Source: Anianibacter sp965662745 (GTDB lineage Bacteria; Pseudomonadota; Alphaproteobacteria; Rhodobacterales; Rhodobacteraceae). Taken from it: a stretch of DNA of 64,000 nucleotides. Within the stretch, counting starts at the first letter, position 1; every line of letters begins with the position of its first letter. Position numbers and translations under genes: made by a program. The stretch spans positions 61,311 through 125,310 of the forward strand of contig CBFIJK010000003.1 in the NCBI GenBank assembly GCA_965662745.1, read 5' to 3'. The notes under the pieces are model-generated. The model was not told the origin of the DNA, made no database searches, and saw only the letters and a list, made by a program, of their open reading frames with translations. Shown here in pieces: positions 42,826-51,117 of the stretch.

Positions 42826-43278
42826 TCAGGGGCGTTTTCTGGCGAAGAAGTCCTTGAGGAGTCTGGCGGCCTCGCCCGCTGCGATGTTGTCGTAGATTTC
42901 GGGCTTGTGGTGCGATTGGGGGTGGCTGAAGACCCGCGCGCCGTGGGCGGTGCCGCCGGATTTCGGGTCGGAAGCGCCATAGTAAAGCCGGGCGATGCGG
43001 GCGGCCGAGATCGCGGCGGCGCACATGGCGCAGGGTTCCAGCGTGACGTAAAGGTCGTGGCCTATGAGGCGTTCCGATCCCAAGGCTGCGCAGGCCGTGC
43101 GGATCGCGATCAATTCGGCATGGGCCGTGGGGTCTTTCCATTCTGCAGTGCGGTTCCCGGCTTGCGCGACGATCTGGCCGTCGGGACCGACGATGACGGC
43201 GCCGACCGGGACCTCGCCGCGCGCGGCGGCGGCGCGCGCCTCATCGAGGGCGATGGACATATGGGACCGGAACTTCAT
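42826..43278 (-). CDS. tadA: tRNA-specific adenosine deaminase (A34 to I34)
   Basis: A 150-residue zinc deaminase that makes inosine at the tRNA-Arg wobble position. Zinc/catalytic residues: His53 and Glu55 (AHAELIAI), Cys83 and Cys86 (LEPCAMCAAAI). The EVPVGAVIVGPDG start of the fold and DFFARKRP tail match TadA. The nearby guanine deaminase is a different fold, so confusion is unlikely. Start at 43278; an internal ATG at 43260 is possible. Confidence 0.94.
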   Translation of the reverse strand: MKFRSHMSIALDEARAAAARGEVPVGAVIVGPDGQIVAQAGNRTAEWKDPTAHAELIAIRTACAALGSERLIGHDLYVTLEPCAMCAAAISAARIARLYYGASDPKSGGTAHGARVFSHPQSHHKPEIYDNIAAGEAARLLKDFFARKRP

Positions 43279-43355
43279 GGGTTTGGTATCGCGTCTTCAA
43301 CGCATGAAGGCCAGTTCGGATTTGATAGCGCCTGCCGGGCGCGGTAAGGGGCGCC

Positions 43356-44141
43356 ATGACAGATGATACAAAACCCGGCGAGCGGATCGCCAAGCGCCTG
43401 TCGCGAGCGGGCGTGGCCAGTCGGCGCGAGGCCGAGCGCATGATCGAGGCGGGGCGCGTTTCGGTGAACGGGGCGAAGATCGACAGCCCGGCGCTGAACG
43501 TGACCGAGCGCGACAAGATCGAGGTTGACGGCGCGCCCATCGGCGCGGCCGAGCAATCGCGCCTTTGGCTGTACCACAAGCCCTCGGGCCTTGTGACGAC
43601 CGCAAAGGATGAGAAAGGCCGCCGCACGATTTTCGATGCACTCCCCGAGGATATGCCGCGTGTGATGTCGGTGGGGCGGCTCGATCTAAATTCCGAAGGG
43701 CTGATCCTTCTGACCAACGACGGCGAGATCAAGCGGCGACTGGAACTGCCATCGACCGGCTGGCTACGGAAATATCGCGTCCGGGTGAAGGGAACGCCGA
43801 GCGAGGCGGACCTCGAGCCGTTGCGCCGCGGCATCGAAGTCGAAGGCACGCGGTTTCAGCCGATGACCGTGACGCTGGATCGTCAGCAAGGGGCCAATGC
43901 CTGGCTGACCATCGGGCTGCGCGAGGGCAAGAACCGCGAGATCCGGCGCGCGACCGAGGCGGTGGGGCTTGTGGTGAACCGGCTGCTCCGTGTGTCCTAC
44001 GGCCCGTTTCGCCTCGGTGAGTTGAAGGCCGGAGAGGTCGAGGAATTGCGGCCCAAGGTGATCCGCGACCAGCTTGGGCTGGCAGAGACACCAGGCCAGG
44101 AAAACAAGCCGAAAGTGCAGCGCGCGCGGCGCAGGCGCTAA
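43356..44141 (+). CDS. 23S rRNA pseudouridine synthase, RluB/RsuA type
   Basis: A 261-residue enzyme: S4 RNA-binding domain (~9-60, RIAKRLSRAGVASRREAERM) then the RsuA-family catalytic domain with VGRLDLNSEGLILLTNDGE (catalytic Asp110) and LREGKNREIRR. RluB (U2605 of 23S rRNA) is the most likely identity; RluE/RsuA cannot be excluded. Basic C-terminal tail. Its stop overlaps that of the convergent TetR gene. Confidence 0.9.
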   Translation: MTDDTKPGERIAKRLSRAGVASRREAERMIEAGRVSVNGAKIDSPALNVTERDKIEVDGAPIGAAEQSRLWLYHKPSGLVTTAKDEKGRRTIFDALPEDMPRVMSVGRLDLNSEGLILLTNDGEIKRRLELPSTGWLRKYRVRVKGTPSEADLEPLRRGIEVEGTRFQPMTVTLDRQQGANAWLTIGLREGKNREIRRATEAVGLVVNRLLRVSYGPFRLGELKAGEVEELRPKVIRDQLGLAETPGQENKPKVQRARRRR

Positions 44142-44737
44142 CCCAGAAGGTGCTGCAACCGGTCAAGGGCAAGGCGCGCGCGTCGGTCTCGTTCCTCTGC
44201 ACTCAAGGCCGGGACCGCGCCAATGGCGCGGCGGATTTGCAGATCGCCGACGAGCAGATCGAGATAAAGGCGCGTCGCGGTCCCGGGCGATTCACCGCGA
44301 AACGCGCCTTGTTCGAAACCGCGCTGGATCACCTCGGTGATCATCGGCGCCACGGTCTCACGCCCCAGTCTTGAGAGAAGTGCGCCAAGCTCACCTGTTG
44401 GGTCGGCAGCAGCGGCCCTGTTGAGCGCGATGGCCCGGTCGCCGGTCAGAAGCTTCAAAAGCGTTGCGCCCAGGGCTTCGAGCGTCTCGATCGGATCCGC
44501 GTCGCTGTCGATGGCCGTTTGCAGCAGCGCTTTGGCCTCGGCCGCGTTCGCCCCGATCATAGCGGCGAAGAGGCCGGTCTTGTCACCGAACCAACGGTAG
44601 AGCGTCTCGTTCGACGCCTTTGCGCGCTTGGCGACGGCAAGCATGGACAGGCCGACAAACCCCTTTTCAGCAAGCACTTCATAGGCTGCTCTGGCGATCT
44701 CTTCCTGCCGGGCGGCGCGGTTCTCTGGGCGCATCAT
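44138..44737 (-). CDS. TetR-family transcriptional regulator
   Basis: A 199-residue repressor-type protein: N-terminal HTH (residues ~8-55, EEIARAAYEVLAEKGFVGLS then NETLYRWFGDKTGLFAAMI) and an alpha-helical ligand domain. GGAG lies 5 bases ahead of the ATG at 44737. Divergent from a DUF1772 membrane protein gene with operator-like repeats between them, so local repression of that gene and itself is the simplest reading. Confidence 0.9.
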   Translation of the reverse strand: MMRPENRAARQEEIARAAYEVLAEKGFVGLSMLAVAKRAKASNETLYRWFGDKTGLFAAMIGANAAEAKALLQTAIDSDADPIETLEALGATLLKLLTGDRAIALNRAAAADPTGELGALLSRLGRETVAPMITEVIQRGFEQGAFRGESPGTATRLYLDLLVGDLQIRRAIGAVPALSAEERDRRARLALDRLQHLLG

Positions 44738-44753
44738 CAATTCTCCATTGACT

Positions 44754-44810
44754 AATAACCGTATACTAAATTACGGATATTTTACAAGCGTACACATTAA
44801 TACGGATATT
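44754..44810. promoter_or_regulatory. TetR operator candidates (three TACGGATATT repeats)
   Basis: TACGGATATT occurs at 44772-44781 and 44801-44810 (29 bp apart, about three helical turns), and its complement occurs with one mismatch, AATAACCGTA, at 44754-44763. The first two form a palindrome with an 8-nt spacer. They fill the 77-bp gap between tetR and the divergent membrane protein gene. Confidence 0.65.
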
Positions 44811-44814
44811 CAGT

Positions 44815-45348
44815 ATGACCTTGGCCACCCTTCCCCTATCTCATCCCTTCGCGCGCTCTTTAACTGCCACCCTGCAAGCCGCGGCGATTGGATCGATCCT
44901 CGGGGCGGGAGCGATCTTCGGGTTCTTCTATGCTTGGGTCTGCTCGACCATGTGGGGTTTGGACACCGCGCCGCCCGCCGTCGCGATCGAAGCGATGCAG
45001 GCCATGAATGCCTCTGTTCGCAATGGCGTCTTCGCGGCCAGCTTCTTCGGCACGCCGGTGATCCTTTGCATGACGGCAGCGCTTGCGCTGAGTGTGGGCA
45101 ATCGCCGCGCAGCGGGGGTCTTCAGTGCAGCGGCGATGTTGTACGTCATGGGCGGTTTCCTGGTGACGATGGGCCTTGCCGTTCCGATGAACCAAGCGCT
45201 GGGCGAGATCGCGCTGCCCCTGTCCCAAGGCGAAGCCGCCGCGATCTGGGCCGATTATTCGCCGCGCTGGCAGCTCATCAACATCACCCGGACCATTGCT
45301 TGTGGCGGAGTACTGGTGCTGACGGGCATCGGATACCGACAAATCTGA
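44815..45348 (+). CDS. DUF1772-like (anthrone oxygenase-type) membrane protein
   Basis: A 177-residue protein with four predicted helices (~20-42, ~68-92, ~97-120, ~152-173) and family-like segments FYAWVCSTMWGLDTAPP, MNASVRNGVFAASFFGTP and the polar VPMNQALGEI loop. DUF1772 proteins include anthrone oxygenases, but most bacterial members are uncharacterised. Probably regulated by the divergent TetR protein. Confidence 0.8.
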   Translation: MTLATLPLSHPFARSLTATLQAAAIGSILGAGAIFGFFYAWVCSTMWGLDTAPPAVAIEAMQAMNASVRNGVFAASFFGTPVILCMTAALALSVGNRRAAGVFSAAAMLYVMGGFLVTMGLAVPMNQALGEIALPLSQGEAAAIWADYSPRWQLINITRTIACGGVLVLTGIGYRQI

Positions 45349-45359
45349 TCAACAAACAC

Positions 45360-45389
45360 GCAGGGCGCGAGGCTTGCCCCCTGCCCTGC
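45360..45389 (+). other. Hairpin between the DUF1772 gene and terC
   Basis: GCAGGGC (45360-45366) and GCCCTGC (45383-45389) are perfect 7-bp arms around a C-rich loop, 12 bp after the DUF1772 stop. There is no T tract. It could be a weak terminator or leader structure; it does not resemble the manganese riboswitch often found before terC. Confidence 0.4.
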
Positions 45390-45434
45390 CTGTTGTATCA
45401 AGGTCAGCAAATCATATTCACGGGGACTGGTGCT

Positions 45435-46277
45435 ATGCTGACCGACCTTCTGACATTCGAAAACCTCGGCAACTTCCTGATGCTGTGCTTTCTGCAAGCC
45501 GTTCTGGGGTTCGACAACCTTCTTTATATCTCTATCGAATCCCAGCGTGCGCCGGTGGCGCAGCAGAAATCGGTGCGCTTCTGGGGGATCATCATGGCCG
45601 TCGCAATGCGGGTCATCCTGCTTTTCGTCATGGTGCAACTGATCTCGGCGCTGGCCGAACCGTTCTTCATCATGAACTGGGAAGGCGTGCTGACGGGGGC
45701 GGTCAATTTCTCGACCATCGTCTTCATCTTCGGCGGCATCTTCATCATCTACACGGCGGTGAAGGAAATCGGTCACATGCTGTCGGTCGAGCATCTTGAA
45801 TCGGATATCGAGAACAAGCCCGGCAAATCGGCGACGCAGGTGATCATGTTCATCGTCTTGATGAACCTCATCTTTTCGTTCGATTCGATCCTGTCGGCCA
45901 TCGCGATCACCGATGTCTTCCCGGTCCTCGCCGCCGCGATCATCCTGTCGGGCATTGCGATGCTTGCGCTGGCCGAAACGGTGACGAATTTCCTGAAATC
46001 AAACCGCATGTTCGAGGTTCTGGGCCTGTTTATCCTGTTGATCGTCGGCGTGGTCCTTCTGGGCGAGGCGGGCGTCGCGGCGGCGCATGCATCCCATGAC
46101 GACAGCCTTGCGATCCTTGTCTTCGGCTACCCGCTGGAGCCGATGTCCAAGACGACGTTCTACTTCTCGGTTCTGGTTCTGGTCATCGTCGAGGTGATCC
46201 AGACCGGATATTCCCGCAAACTTGCGGCAGAGCGTGCGGCCACCCAGATAAACAAGACATTCGGCAGCAACGTTTAA
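45435..46277 (+). CDS. TerC family integral membrane protein
   Basis: A 280-residue protein with about seven hydrophobic helices and the TerC hallmarks FLQAVLGFDNLLYISIESQR (acidic Asp in helix 1) and LMNLIFSFDSILSAIAITDV. TerC/Alx proteins are linked to Mn2+ export and tellurite-type stress and occur in Ter-domain stress systems. The ATG at 45435 starts the first helix. The next genes (XpaC, TelA) belong to the same stress-associated set. Confidence 0.9.
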   Translation: MLTDLLTFENLGNFLMLCFLQAVLGFDNLLYISIESQRAPVAQQKSVRFWGIIMAVAMRVILLFVMVQLISALAEPFFIMNWEGVLTGAVNFSTIVFIFGGIFIIYTAVKEIGHMLSVEHLESDIENKPGKSATQVIMFIVLMNLIFSFDSILSAIAITDVFPVLAAAIILSGIAMLALAETVTNFLKSNRMFEVLGLFILLIVGVVLLGEAGVAAAHASHDDSLAILVFGYPLEPMSKTTFYFSVLVLVIVEVIQTGYSRKLAAERAATQINKTFGSNV

Positions 46278-46296
46278 ACCGTTGACGCTGGAAACG

Positions 46297-46335
46297 GCGG
46301 AAACGATCGCCTATAGGTTGGCCGATCGTTTCCGC
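46297..46335. repeat. Perfect 13-bp inverted repeat between terC and the xpaC operon
   Basis: GCGGAAACGATCG (46297-46309) and CGATCGTTTCCGC (46323-46335) are exact inverted arms with a 13-nt spacer. No T tract follows, so it is not a standard terminator. It lies 26 bp upstream of the small peptide gene and could be an operator, a leader hairpin or a Rho-independent-like stop. Confidence 0.7.
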
Positions 46336-46361
46336 AGCGCGGCGACAGGGGGATTTCCGAC

Positions 46362-46445
46362 GTGACCAGCTCTGGACTTCAGAAACTGGCCTTTGCGCTG
46401 TTGGCGGCGCTGATCCTCTATGTCTCGCTGACGGGGGGCGCGTGA
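46362..46445 (+). CDS. 27-residue membrane peptide upstream of xpaC
   Basis: GTG-started reading frame encoding MTSSGLQKLAFALLAALILY then VSLTGGA: one transmembrane helix with short polar ends. AGGGGGA lies 8 bases upstream, and the stop shares a base with the xpaC ATG (TGATG), which points to translational coupling. No family recognised. Too short for statistical support, so context is the main argument. Confidence 0.6.
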   Translation: MTSSGLQKLAFALLAALILYVSLTGGA

Positions 46446-47338
46446 TGGCCAAGCGGTTCGGCGGCAAATACAGCCCCGGTGGCGCAAGCCCCACGGCGAC
46501 ATCCCAGGCCACGCCCGATTGGTCGAAAAAGCGGCGGACGGGCGCCGGGATGCGTACCAACCTTCTGTTTCTCCTGCCCTTTCCGCTGATCTGGAAGGCC
46601 TTCACCTCGGGGCCGGTCGATCTTGCGCTTTATCTTGCGGCTTTTGGCGCGCTGATCCTTTCGGCTTGGCTGACGCGCGAAGGCGTGATCGCGCAGCAGG
46701 CCTATGACGCACGCAAGGTCGCCAAGCGCCCGGCTTTCTCGCGCAAGATTTTTGGCGCGATCTTCATGGGCGCAGGCCTCGCTGTGGCTGGGTTTGCGGG
46801 CTACGGGGTTCTGAACGCGATCATCTTCGGGGCGCTTGGCACCGCGCTGCACCAGCTGTCCTTTGGCCCCGATCCGATGCGCGACAAGGGCGCCGAAGGC
46901 GTCGACAGCTTCCAGTCCGACCGCGTCGCGCGTGCCGTGGAAGAAGCGGAAAAACACCTGACCGCGATGCAATCGGCCATAGCCCGCACCGGCGATCGCT
47001 GGCTTGAGGGCCGGGTCGAGCGGTTTCAGGACACAGTTCGCGAACTGTTCCGCACGGTCGAAGACGATCCACGCGACCTGACGGCGGCGCGCAAATATCT
47101 CAGCGTTTACCTGATGGGTGCGAAGGACGCGACATTCGCCTTTGCCGATCTTTATGGCCGCACGCGCGATCCCAAGGCGCTGGAAGATTACAGTGCGCTT
47201 CTGGACGATCTGGAAACCAATTTTGCCGCGCGCACGCAAACCCTTCTGGAAGACGACCGCACCGATCTTGATATCGAGATCGGCGTTCTGCGCGACAGGC
47301 TCGCCCGGGAAGGCGTGACCGACAGACAAAAGATTTAA
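46445..47338 (+). CDS. XpaC family protein (5-bromo-4-chloroindolyl phosphate hydrolysis family)
   Basis: A 297-residue membrane protein: a basic N-terminus, two to four hydrophobic helices (~37-75 and ~100-135), then a cytoplasmic helical domain (FQSDRVARAVEEAEKHLTAM, VRELFRTVEDDPRDLTAARK) typical of XpaC. Named for a Bacillus subtilis activity seen with an indolyl phosphate, but true function is unknown; XpaC is regularly paired with TelA, as here. ATG at 46445 preferred. Confidence 0.86.
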   Translation: MAKRFGGKYSPGGASPTATSQATPDWSKKRRTGAGMRTNLLFLLPFPLIWKAFTSGPVDLALYLAAFGALILSAWLTREGVIAQQAYDARKVAKRPAFSRKIFGAIFMGAGLAVAGFAGYGVLNAIIFGALGTALHQLSFGPDPMRDKGAEGVDSFQSDRVARAVEEAEKHLTAMQSAIARTGDRWLEGRVERFQDTVRELFRTVEDDPRDLTAARKYLSVYLMGAKDATFAFADLYGRTRDPKALEDYSALLDDLETNFAARTQTLLEDDRTDLDIEIGVLRDRLAREGVTDRQKI

Positions 47339-47364
47339 CCCCAGCCATTCGAGAGATCCGATCC

Positions 47365-48558
47365 ATGCAAGAAAACGTTCGCAAAGAGGCCGAGAAATCG
47401 CTGGCCGAAGTCGAAGCGGTGACCGCCGTTGTCCTGCCGGAACCCAAGACCGACCTCGTGCCGGTCGAGAAGGCCGATCAGCCGACCGCCGCAGAGATCA
47501 AGACGCGCATGTCGGAGCTCGACATGACCGACACCAATTCGATCATCAATTTCGGCTCTGCCGCGCAGGCCGAGTTGCAGACGATCAGCCAGTCGATGCT
47601 GCAAGGCGTGCAGAACAAGGATGTGGGTCCGGCAGGCGAATCCCTGCGCTCGATCGTGTCGGCAATCCGCGGCTTTTCGGTGTCCGAGCTGGACGTGCGG
47701 CGCAAGCGGTCCTGGTGGGAACGCCTGACAGGCCAAGCCGCGCCCATGGCGAAATTCATCGCGCGCTTCGAAGACGTACAGACCCAGATCGACAAGATCA
47801 CCGAGAACCTGCTGGGCCATGAGCACAAGCTTCTCAAGGACATCAAGTCGCTCGACGTTCTGTATGAGAAAACGCTGAACTTCTACGACGAGCTTGCGAT
47901 CTACATCGCCGCTGGCGAGGCCAAGCTGAAGGAACTAGACGAGACGGACATCCCCGCGAAAGAAGCCAAGGTGCAGGCCGCGCCAGAGTCCGAACAGGTG
48001 ATGGAAGCGCAGGAATTGCGCGATCTGCGCGCCGCGCGCGACGATCTGGAACGCCGCGTGCATGATCTTAAGCTGACGCGCCAGGTCACGATGCAGTCGC
48101 TGCCGTCGATCCGTCTGGTTCAGGAAAACGACAAGAGCCTTGTCACCAAGATCAACTCCACCCTCGTGAACACCGTCCCGCTATGGGAAACCCAGCTTGC
48201 GCAGGCGGTCACCATCCAGCGCTCTGCCGAGGCGGCCAAGGCCGTGCGCGAGGCGAATGACCTGACGAACGAGCTGCTTACGTCGAATGCCAAGAACCTG
48301 CGCGAGACGAACCGCGTTGTCCGCGAAGAGATGGAGCGCGGCGTGTTCGACATCGAGGCCGTGAAGACGGCGAATGCCGAACTGATCGCAACCATTCAGG
48401 AAAGCCTGCAGATCGCAGACGAAGGCAAGGCCAAGCGTGCCGCCGCCGAGGAAGATCTGCGCAAAATGGAAACCGATCTGCGCGACTCTCTCTCTGCTGC
48501 CAAGGCAAGCAAGACCGGCCTTGGCGAAACCACCGCGCAAGCCGTTCCGAAGGCCTGA
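47365..48558 (+). CDS. telA: TelA/KlaA toxic anion resistance family protein
   Basis: A 397-residue, mostly alpha-helical cytoplasmic protein with long predicted coiled coils. The family core is seen in IINFGSAAQAELQTISQSML, RRKRSWWERLTG, ELAIYIAAGEAKLKELDE and PSIRLVQENDKSLVTKINST. TelA proteins were named from plasmid tellurite resistance and also affect resistance to membrane-active agents; biochemistry is unresolved. Lies 26 bp after xpaC and 6 bp before the DUF2927 gene, so operonic. Confidence 0.93.
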   Translation: MQENVRKEAEKSLAEVEAVTAVVLPEPKTDLVPVEKADQPTAAEIKTRMSELDMTDTNSIINFGSAAQAELQTISQSMLQGVQNKDVGPAGESLRSIVSAIRGFSVSELDVRRKRSWWERLTGQAAPMAKFIARFEDVQTQIDKITENLLGHEHKLLKDIKSLDVLYEKTLNFYDELAIYIAAGEAKLKELDETDIPAKEAKVQAAPESEQVMEAQELRDLRAARDDLERRVHDLKLTRQVTMQSLPSIRLVQENDKSLVTKINSTLVNTVPLWETQLAQAVTIQRSAEAAKAVREANDLTNELLTSNAKNLRETNRVVREEMERGVFDIEAVKTANAELIATIQESLQIADEGKAKRAAAEEDLRKMETDLRDSLSAAKASKTGLGETTAQAVPKA

Positions 48559-48564
48559 CACCGA

Positions 48565-49530
48565 ATGCGCGGCGCTCTTCCGTTCGGCCCGCTTCTGGCC
48601 GTGGCGCTTGGCGTCACGGCCTGCGGTCCATTGGATGCGCCGCGTTCTTCCCCGCGCCCGGTTGCTGCGCCTGAAACCCCGGCCGACCCGGCGCCCGAGG
48701 TCGAAACAACCGCGCCGCAACCCTCGACGCAAAGCCGCGCGCTGAAGCGGTACTATGCGCGGGTGCAGAATGAACTCGCCTCGCAGGGCCTTCTGCGCAC
48801 AGATGGCGGCGGACCCGATGTTCCGTTCTCGGCGCGCCAGCTGACCGAGAATTTCCTGCGCATCGCCCTCTTCGAGGAATTTTCCAACGTCGGCGGCGCG
48901 ATGGTCCAGCGCCAGACCGAAACCACGCTGCACCGCTGGGAACAGCCCGTGCGCATGAGCGTCGAATTCGGCGCAACCGTGCCGCAGGATCAGCGCACCC
49001 GCGACGCCAACGCGATCCGGTCGTATGCCGGGCGCCTTGCGCGCGTGACAGGGCATCCGATTTCAATCGTGGACGACGCCGCGAATTTTCATGTGCTCGT
49101 CTTGAACGAGGATGAACGGCGCCAGATTGGGTCCCGCCTGCGCGAGATCGTCCCCGCACTTTCCAGTGGTGCGATCCGCACGATCGAGAATATCCCGCGC
49201 TCGACCTTCTGCCTTGTCTTCGCGATCGACCCCTTGAATGACGGGCGCTATTCCAAGGCCGTCGCGATCATACGGGGCGAGCATCCCGAATTGATGCGAC
49301 TGTCGTGCTTTCATGAAGAAATCGCACAAGGGCTTGGCCTGTCCAATGACAGCCCCGCCGCACGGCCGTCGATCTTCAACGACGACGAGGAATTTTCGCT
49401 GCTGACCAAGCAGGACGAAATGATGCTGGGCATGCTGTACGACGCGCGGCTGAGCCCCGGCATGAATGTGGGGCAGGTCCGCCCTGTCGCAGCGCAGATG
49501 GCGCGCGAACGGCTGGGCGGCGAAAGCTAG
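48565..49530 (+). CDS. DUF2927 lipoprotein
   Basis: A 321-residue exported lipoprotein: signal peptide with VTAC lipobox (Cys20), a Pro/Ala-rich linker (~22-60), then a DUF2927 domain (QLTENFLRIALFEEF to the C-terminus). The domain contains CFHEEIAQGLGLSND, which resembles a metalloprotease-like HEEI..GLG helix, though DUF2927 is not an established peptidase. It is the only clearly periplasmic member of the TelA gene set. Confidence 0.82.
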   Translation: MRGALPFGPLLAVALGVTACGPLDAPRSSPRPVAAPETPADPAPEVETTAPQPSTQSRALKRYYARVQNELASQGLLRTDGGGPDVPFSARQLTENFLRIALFEEFSNVGGAMVQRQTETTLHRWEQPVRMSVEFGATVPQDQRTRDANAIRSYAGRLARVTGHPISIVDDAANFHVLVLNEDERRQIGSRLREIVPALSSGAIRTIENIPRSTFCLVFAIDPLNDGRYSKAVAIIRGEHPELMRLSCFHEEIAQGLGLSNDSPAARPSIFNDDEEFSLLTKQDEMMLGMLYDARLSPGMNVGQVRPVAAQMARERLGGES

Positions 49531-49566
49531 ACGAAATACGGTCAGACAGACCAACAGGAGACTGAC

Positions 49567-50679
49567 ATGGGCATTTTCGATTTTCTCTCTGGCGAATTCA
49601 TCGACGTCATCCACTGGGTCGACGACACGCGCGATACGATGGTCTGGCGCTTCGAACGTGAGGGCCACGCGATCAAATACGGCGCCAAGCTGACAGTGCG
49701 TGAGGGTCAGGCGGCGGTCTTTGTGCACGAGGGCCAGCTTGCCGACGTGTTCAGCCCGGGCCTGTACATGCTCGAGACGAACAACATGCCGGTGATGACC
49801 ACGCTTCAGCACTGGGATCACGGGTTCAAATCGCCCTTCAAGTCCGAGATTTACTACGTCAACACGACCCGGTTCACCGATCTGAAATGGGGCACCAAGA
49901 ACCCGATCATGCTGCGCGATCCGGAATTCGGGCCGACGCGCATCCGGGCGTTCGGCACGTACACGATCCGCGTCAAGGACCCGGCGCTGTTCCTCACGGA
50001 AATCGTCGGAACCGACGGCGAATTCACGATGGACGAGATCAGCTATCAGATCCGCAACGTGATCGTCCAGGAATTCAGCCGGGTCATCGCCGGATCGCAG
50101 ATCCCGGTGCTCGACATGGCGGCAAATACCGGCGATCTGGGCAAGTTGATCGTGGCAGAGGTCGCGCCGGTTTTGGCAGGCTACGGCCTGGTGATGCCCG
50201 AGTTCTACATCGAGAACATCTCGCTCCCGCCCGCCGTGGAGGAAGCCCTCGACAAGCGGACGTCCATGGGGCTGGCAGGGGATCTGGGCAAGTTCACCCA
50301 GTATTCGGCAGCCGAGGCGATGACGGCAGCCGCCAAGAACCCGGGTGGCGGCGGCGGCATGGGCGCCGGGCTTGGGATGGGCATGGGCATGGCGATGGCC
50401 AACCAGATGTCCCAGCCGGGTCCCTGGGGCGCCGCGCCACAAGCGACATCGCCCGCACCGCCACCCCCTCCGGTCGAACATGTCTGGCACATCGCCGAGA
50501 ATGGCCAGACCAAAGGCCCGTTTTCCAAGGCCGCGCTGGGGCGCATGGCCAGCGACGGGCAGTTGACGCGCGAAAGCTATGTCTGGACTGCCGGGCAGGA
50601 CGGCTGGATGCGGGCCGAGGATGTGACCGAACTTGCGCAGCTGTTCACAATCCTGCCGCCTCCGCCCCCCGGAAGCTAG
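49567..50679 (+). CDS. SPFH-domain protein with C-terminal GYF-like domain (YdjI-like)
   Basis: A 370-residue protein. An SPFH/band-7 domain of the 'virion core' type covers ~1-245 (VIHWVDDTRDTMVWRFEREG, LTVREGQAAVFVHEGQLADV). A Gly/Met-rich low-complexity linker follows (~258-285), then a proline stretch and a GYF_2-type domain (~305-360: HVWHIAENGQTKGPFSKAAL, YVWTAGQDGW). No membrane helix is seen. Bacillus YdjI, a relative, acts with PspA and YdjG/H at stressed membranes. Likely a membrane-domain scaffold. Confidence 0.86.
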   Translation: MGIFDFLSGEFIDVIHWVDDTRDTMVWRFEREGHAIKYGAKLTVREGQAAVFVHEGQLADVFSPGLYMLETNNMPVMTTLQHWDHGFKSPFKSEIYYVNTTRFTDLKWGTKNPIMLRDPEFGPTRIRAFGTYTIRVKDPALFLTEIVGTDGEFTMDEISYQIRNVIVQEFSRVIAGSQIPVLDMAANTGDLGKLIVAEVAPVLAGYGLVMPEFYIENISLPPAVEEALDKRTSMGLAGDLGKFTQYSAAEAMTAAAKNPGGGGGMGAGLGMGMGMAMANQMSQPGPWGAAPQATSPAPPPPPVEHVWHIAENGQTKGPFSKAALGRMASDGQLTRESYVWTAGQDGWMRAEDVTELAQLFTILPPPPPGS

Positions 50680-50694
50680 GGCGCCGCGCCTATC

Positions 50695-51117
50695 GTGAAG
50701 ACCCGCCGCCGCCTCATCATGATCATGCATTGGGCCAATGCGCTATTCGTGCTGCTGTTGTGGCGGGGCGGAGAGCTGACTTGGCTCAACTGGGCCTTTG
50801 CGGCGACGGGCCTCACGTGGTGCGTGCTGACGTTATCGGGCGGGCTGCTGGGAAAACCGGGACCGAAGCTGACCGGCGCCGCGCGGGCGGTATTTTGGCC
50901 GATGCACTACGGGTTGATCCTGCTGGTTGGCGCAGCTTCGATCCTCATCGCGGGGTCAGAGCTTGGGATGTTTGAGCCGGGCCTCGGGCGCAGGCTGGTC
51001 CTTGTGCTGATGGCGGCGGGCACGCTGCATGGCGTCTATCATCTGTGGCGTCATACAGCGCTGAATGACGGGGCCATGCGAACGATGCTGCCTCGCGCCT
51101 GGCACAAACACCTCTAG
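50695..51117 (+). CDS. Small four-helix membrane protein, cytochrome b561-like
   Basis: A 140-residue protein with four hydrophobic segments. Histidines sit where b561-type haem ligands would be: MHWANALFVLLLW (helix 1), FWPMHYGLILLVG (helix 3) and LHGVYHLWRH (helix 4). Helix 2 lacks a histidine, so haem binding is uncertain. GTG start at 50695, 15 bp after the SPFH stop, so it belongs to the same transcript. The stop overlaps the convergent secreted-protein gene. Confidence 0.6.
   Translation: MKTRRRLIMIMHWANALFVLLLWRGGELTWLNWAFAATGLTWCVLTLSGGLLGKPGPKLTGAARAVFWPMHYGLILLVGAASILIAGSELGMFEPGLGRRLVLVLMAAGTLHGVYHLWRHTALNDGAMRTMLPRAWHKHL

Noticed and set aside
45349..45434. yybP-ykoY manganese riboswitch before terC
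   Set aside because: The 86-bp leader has one C-rich hairpin but lacks the conserved paired loops of that riboswitch.
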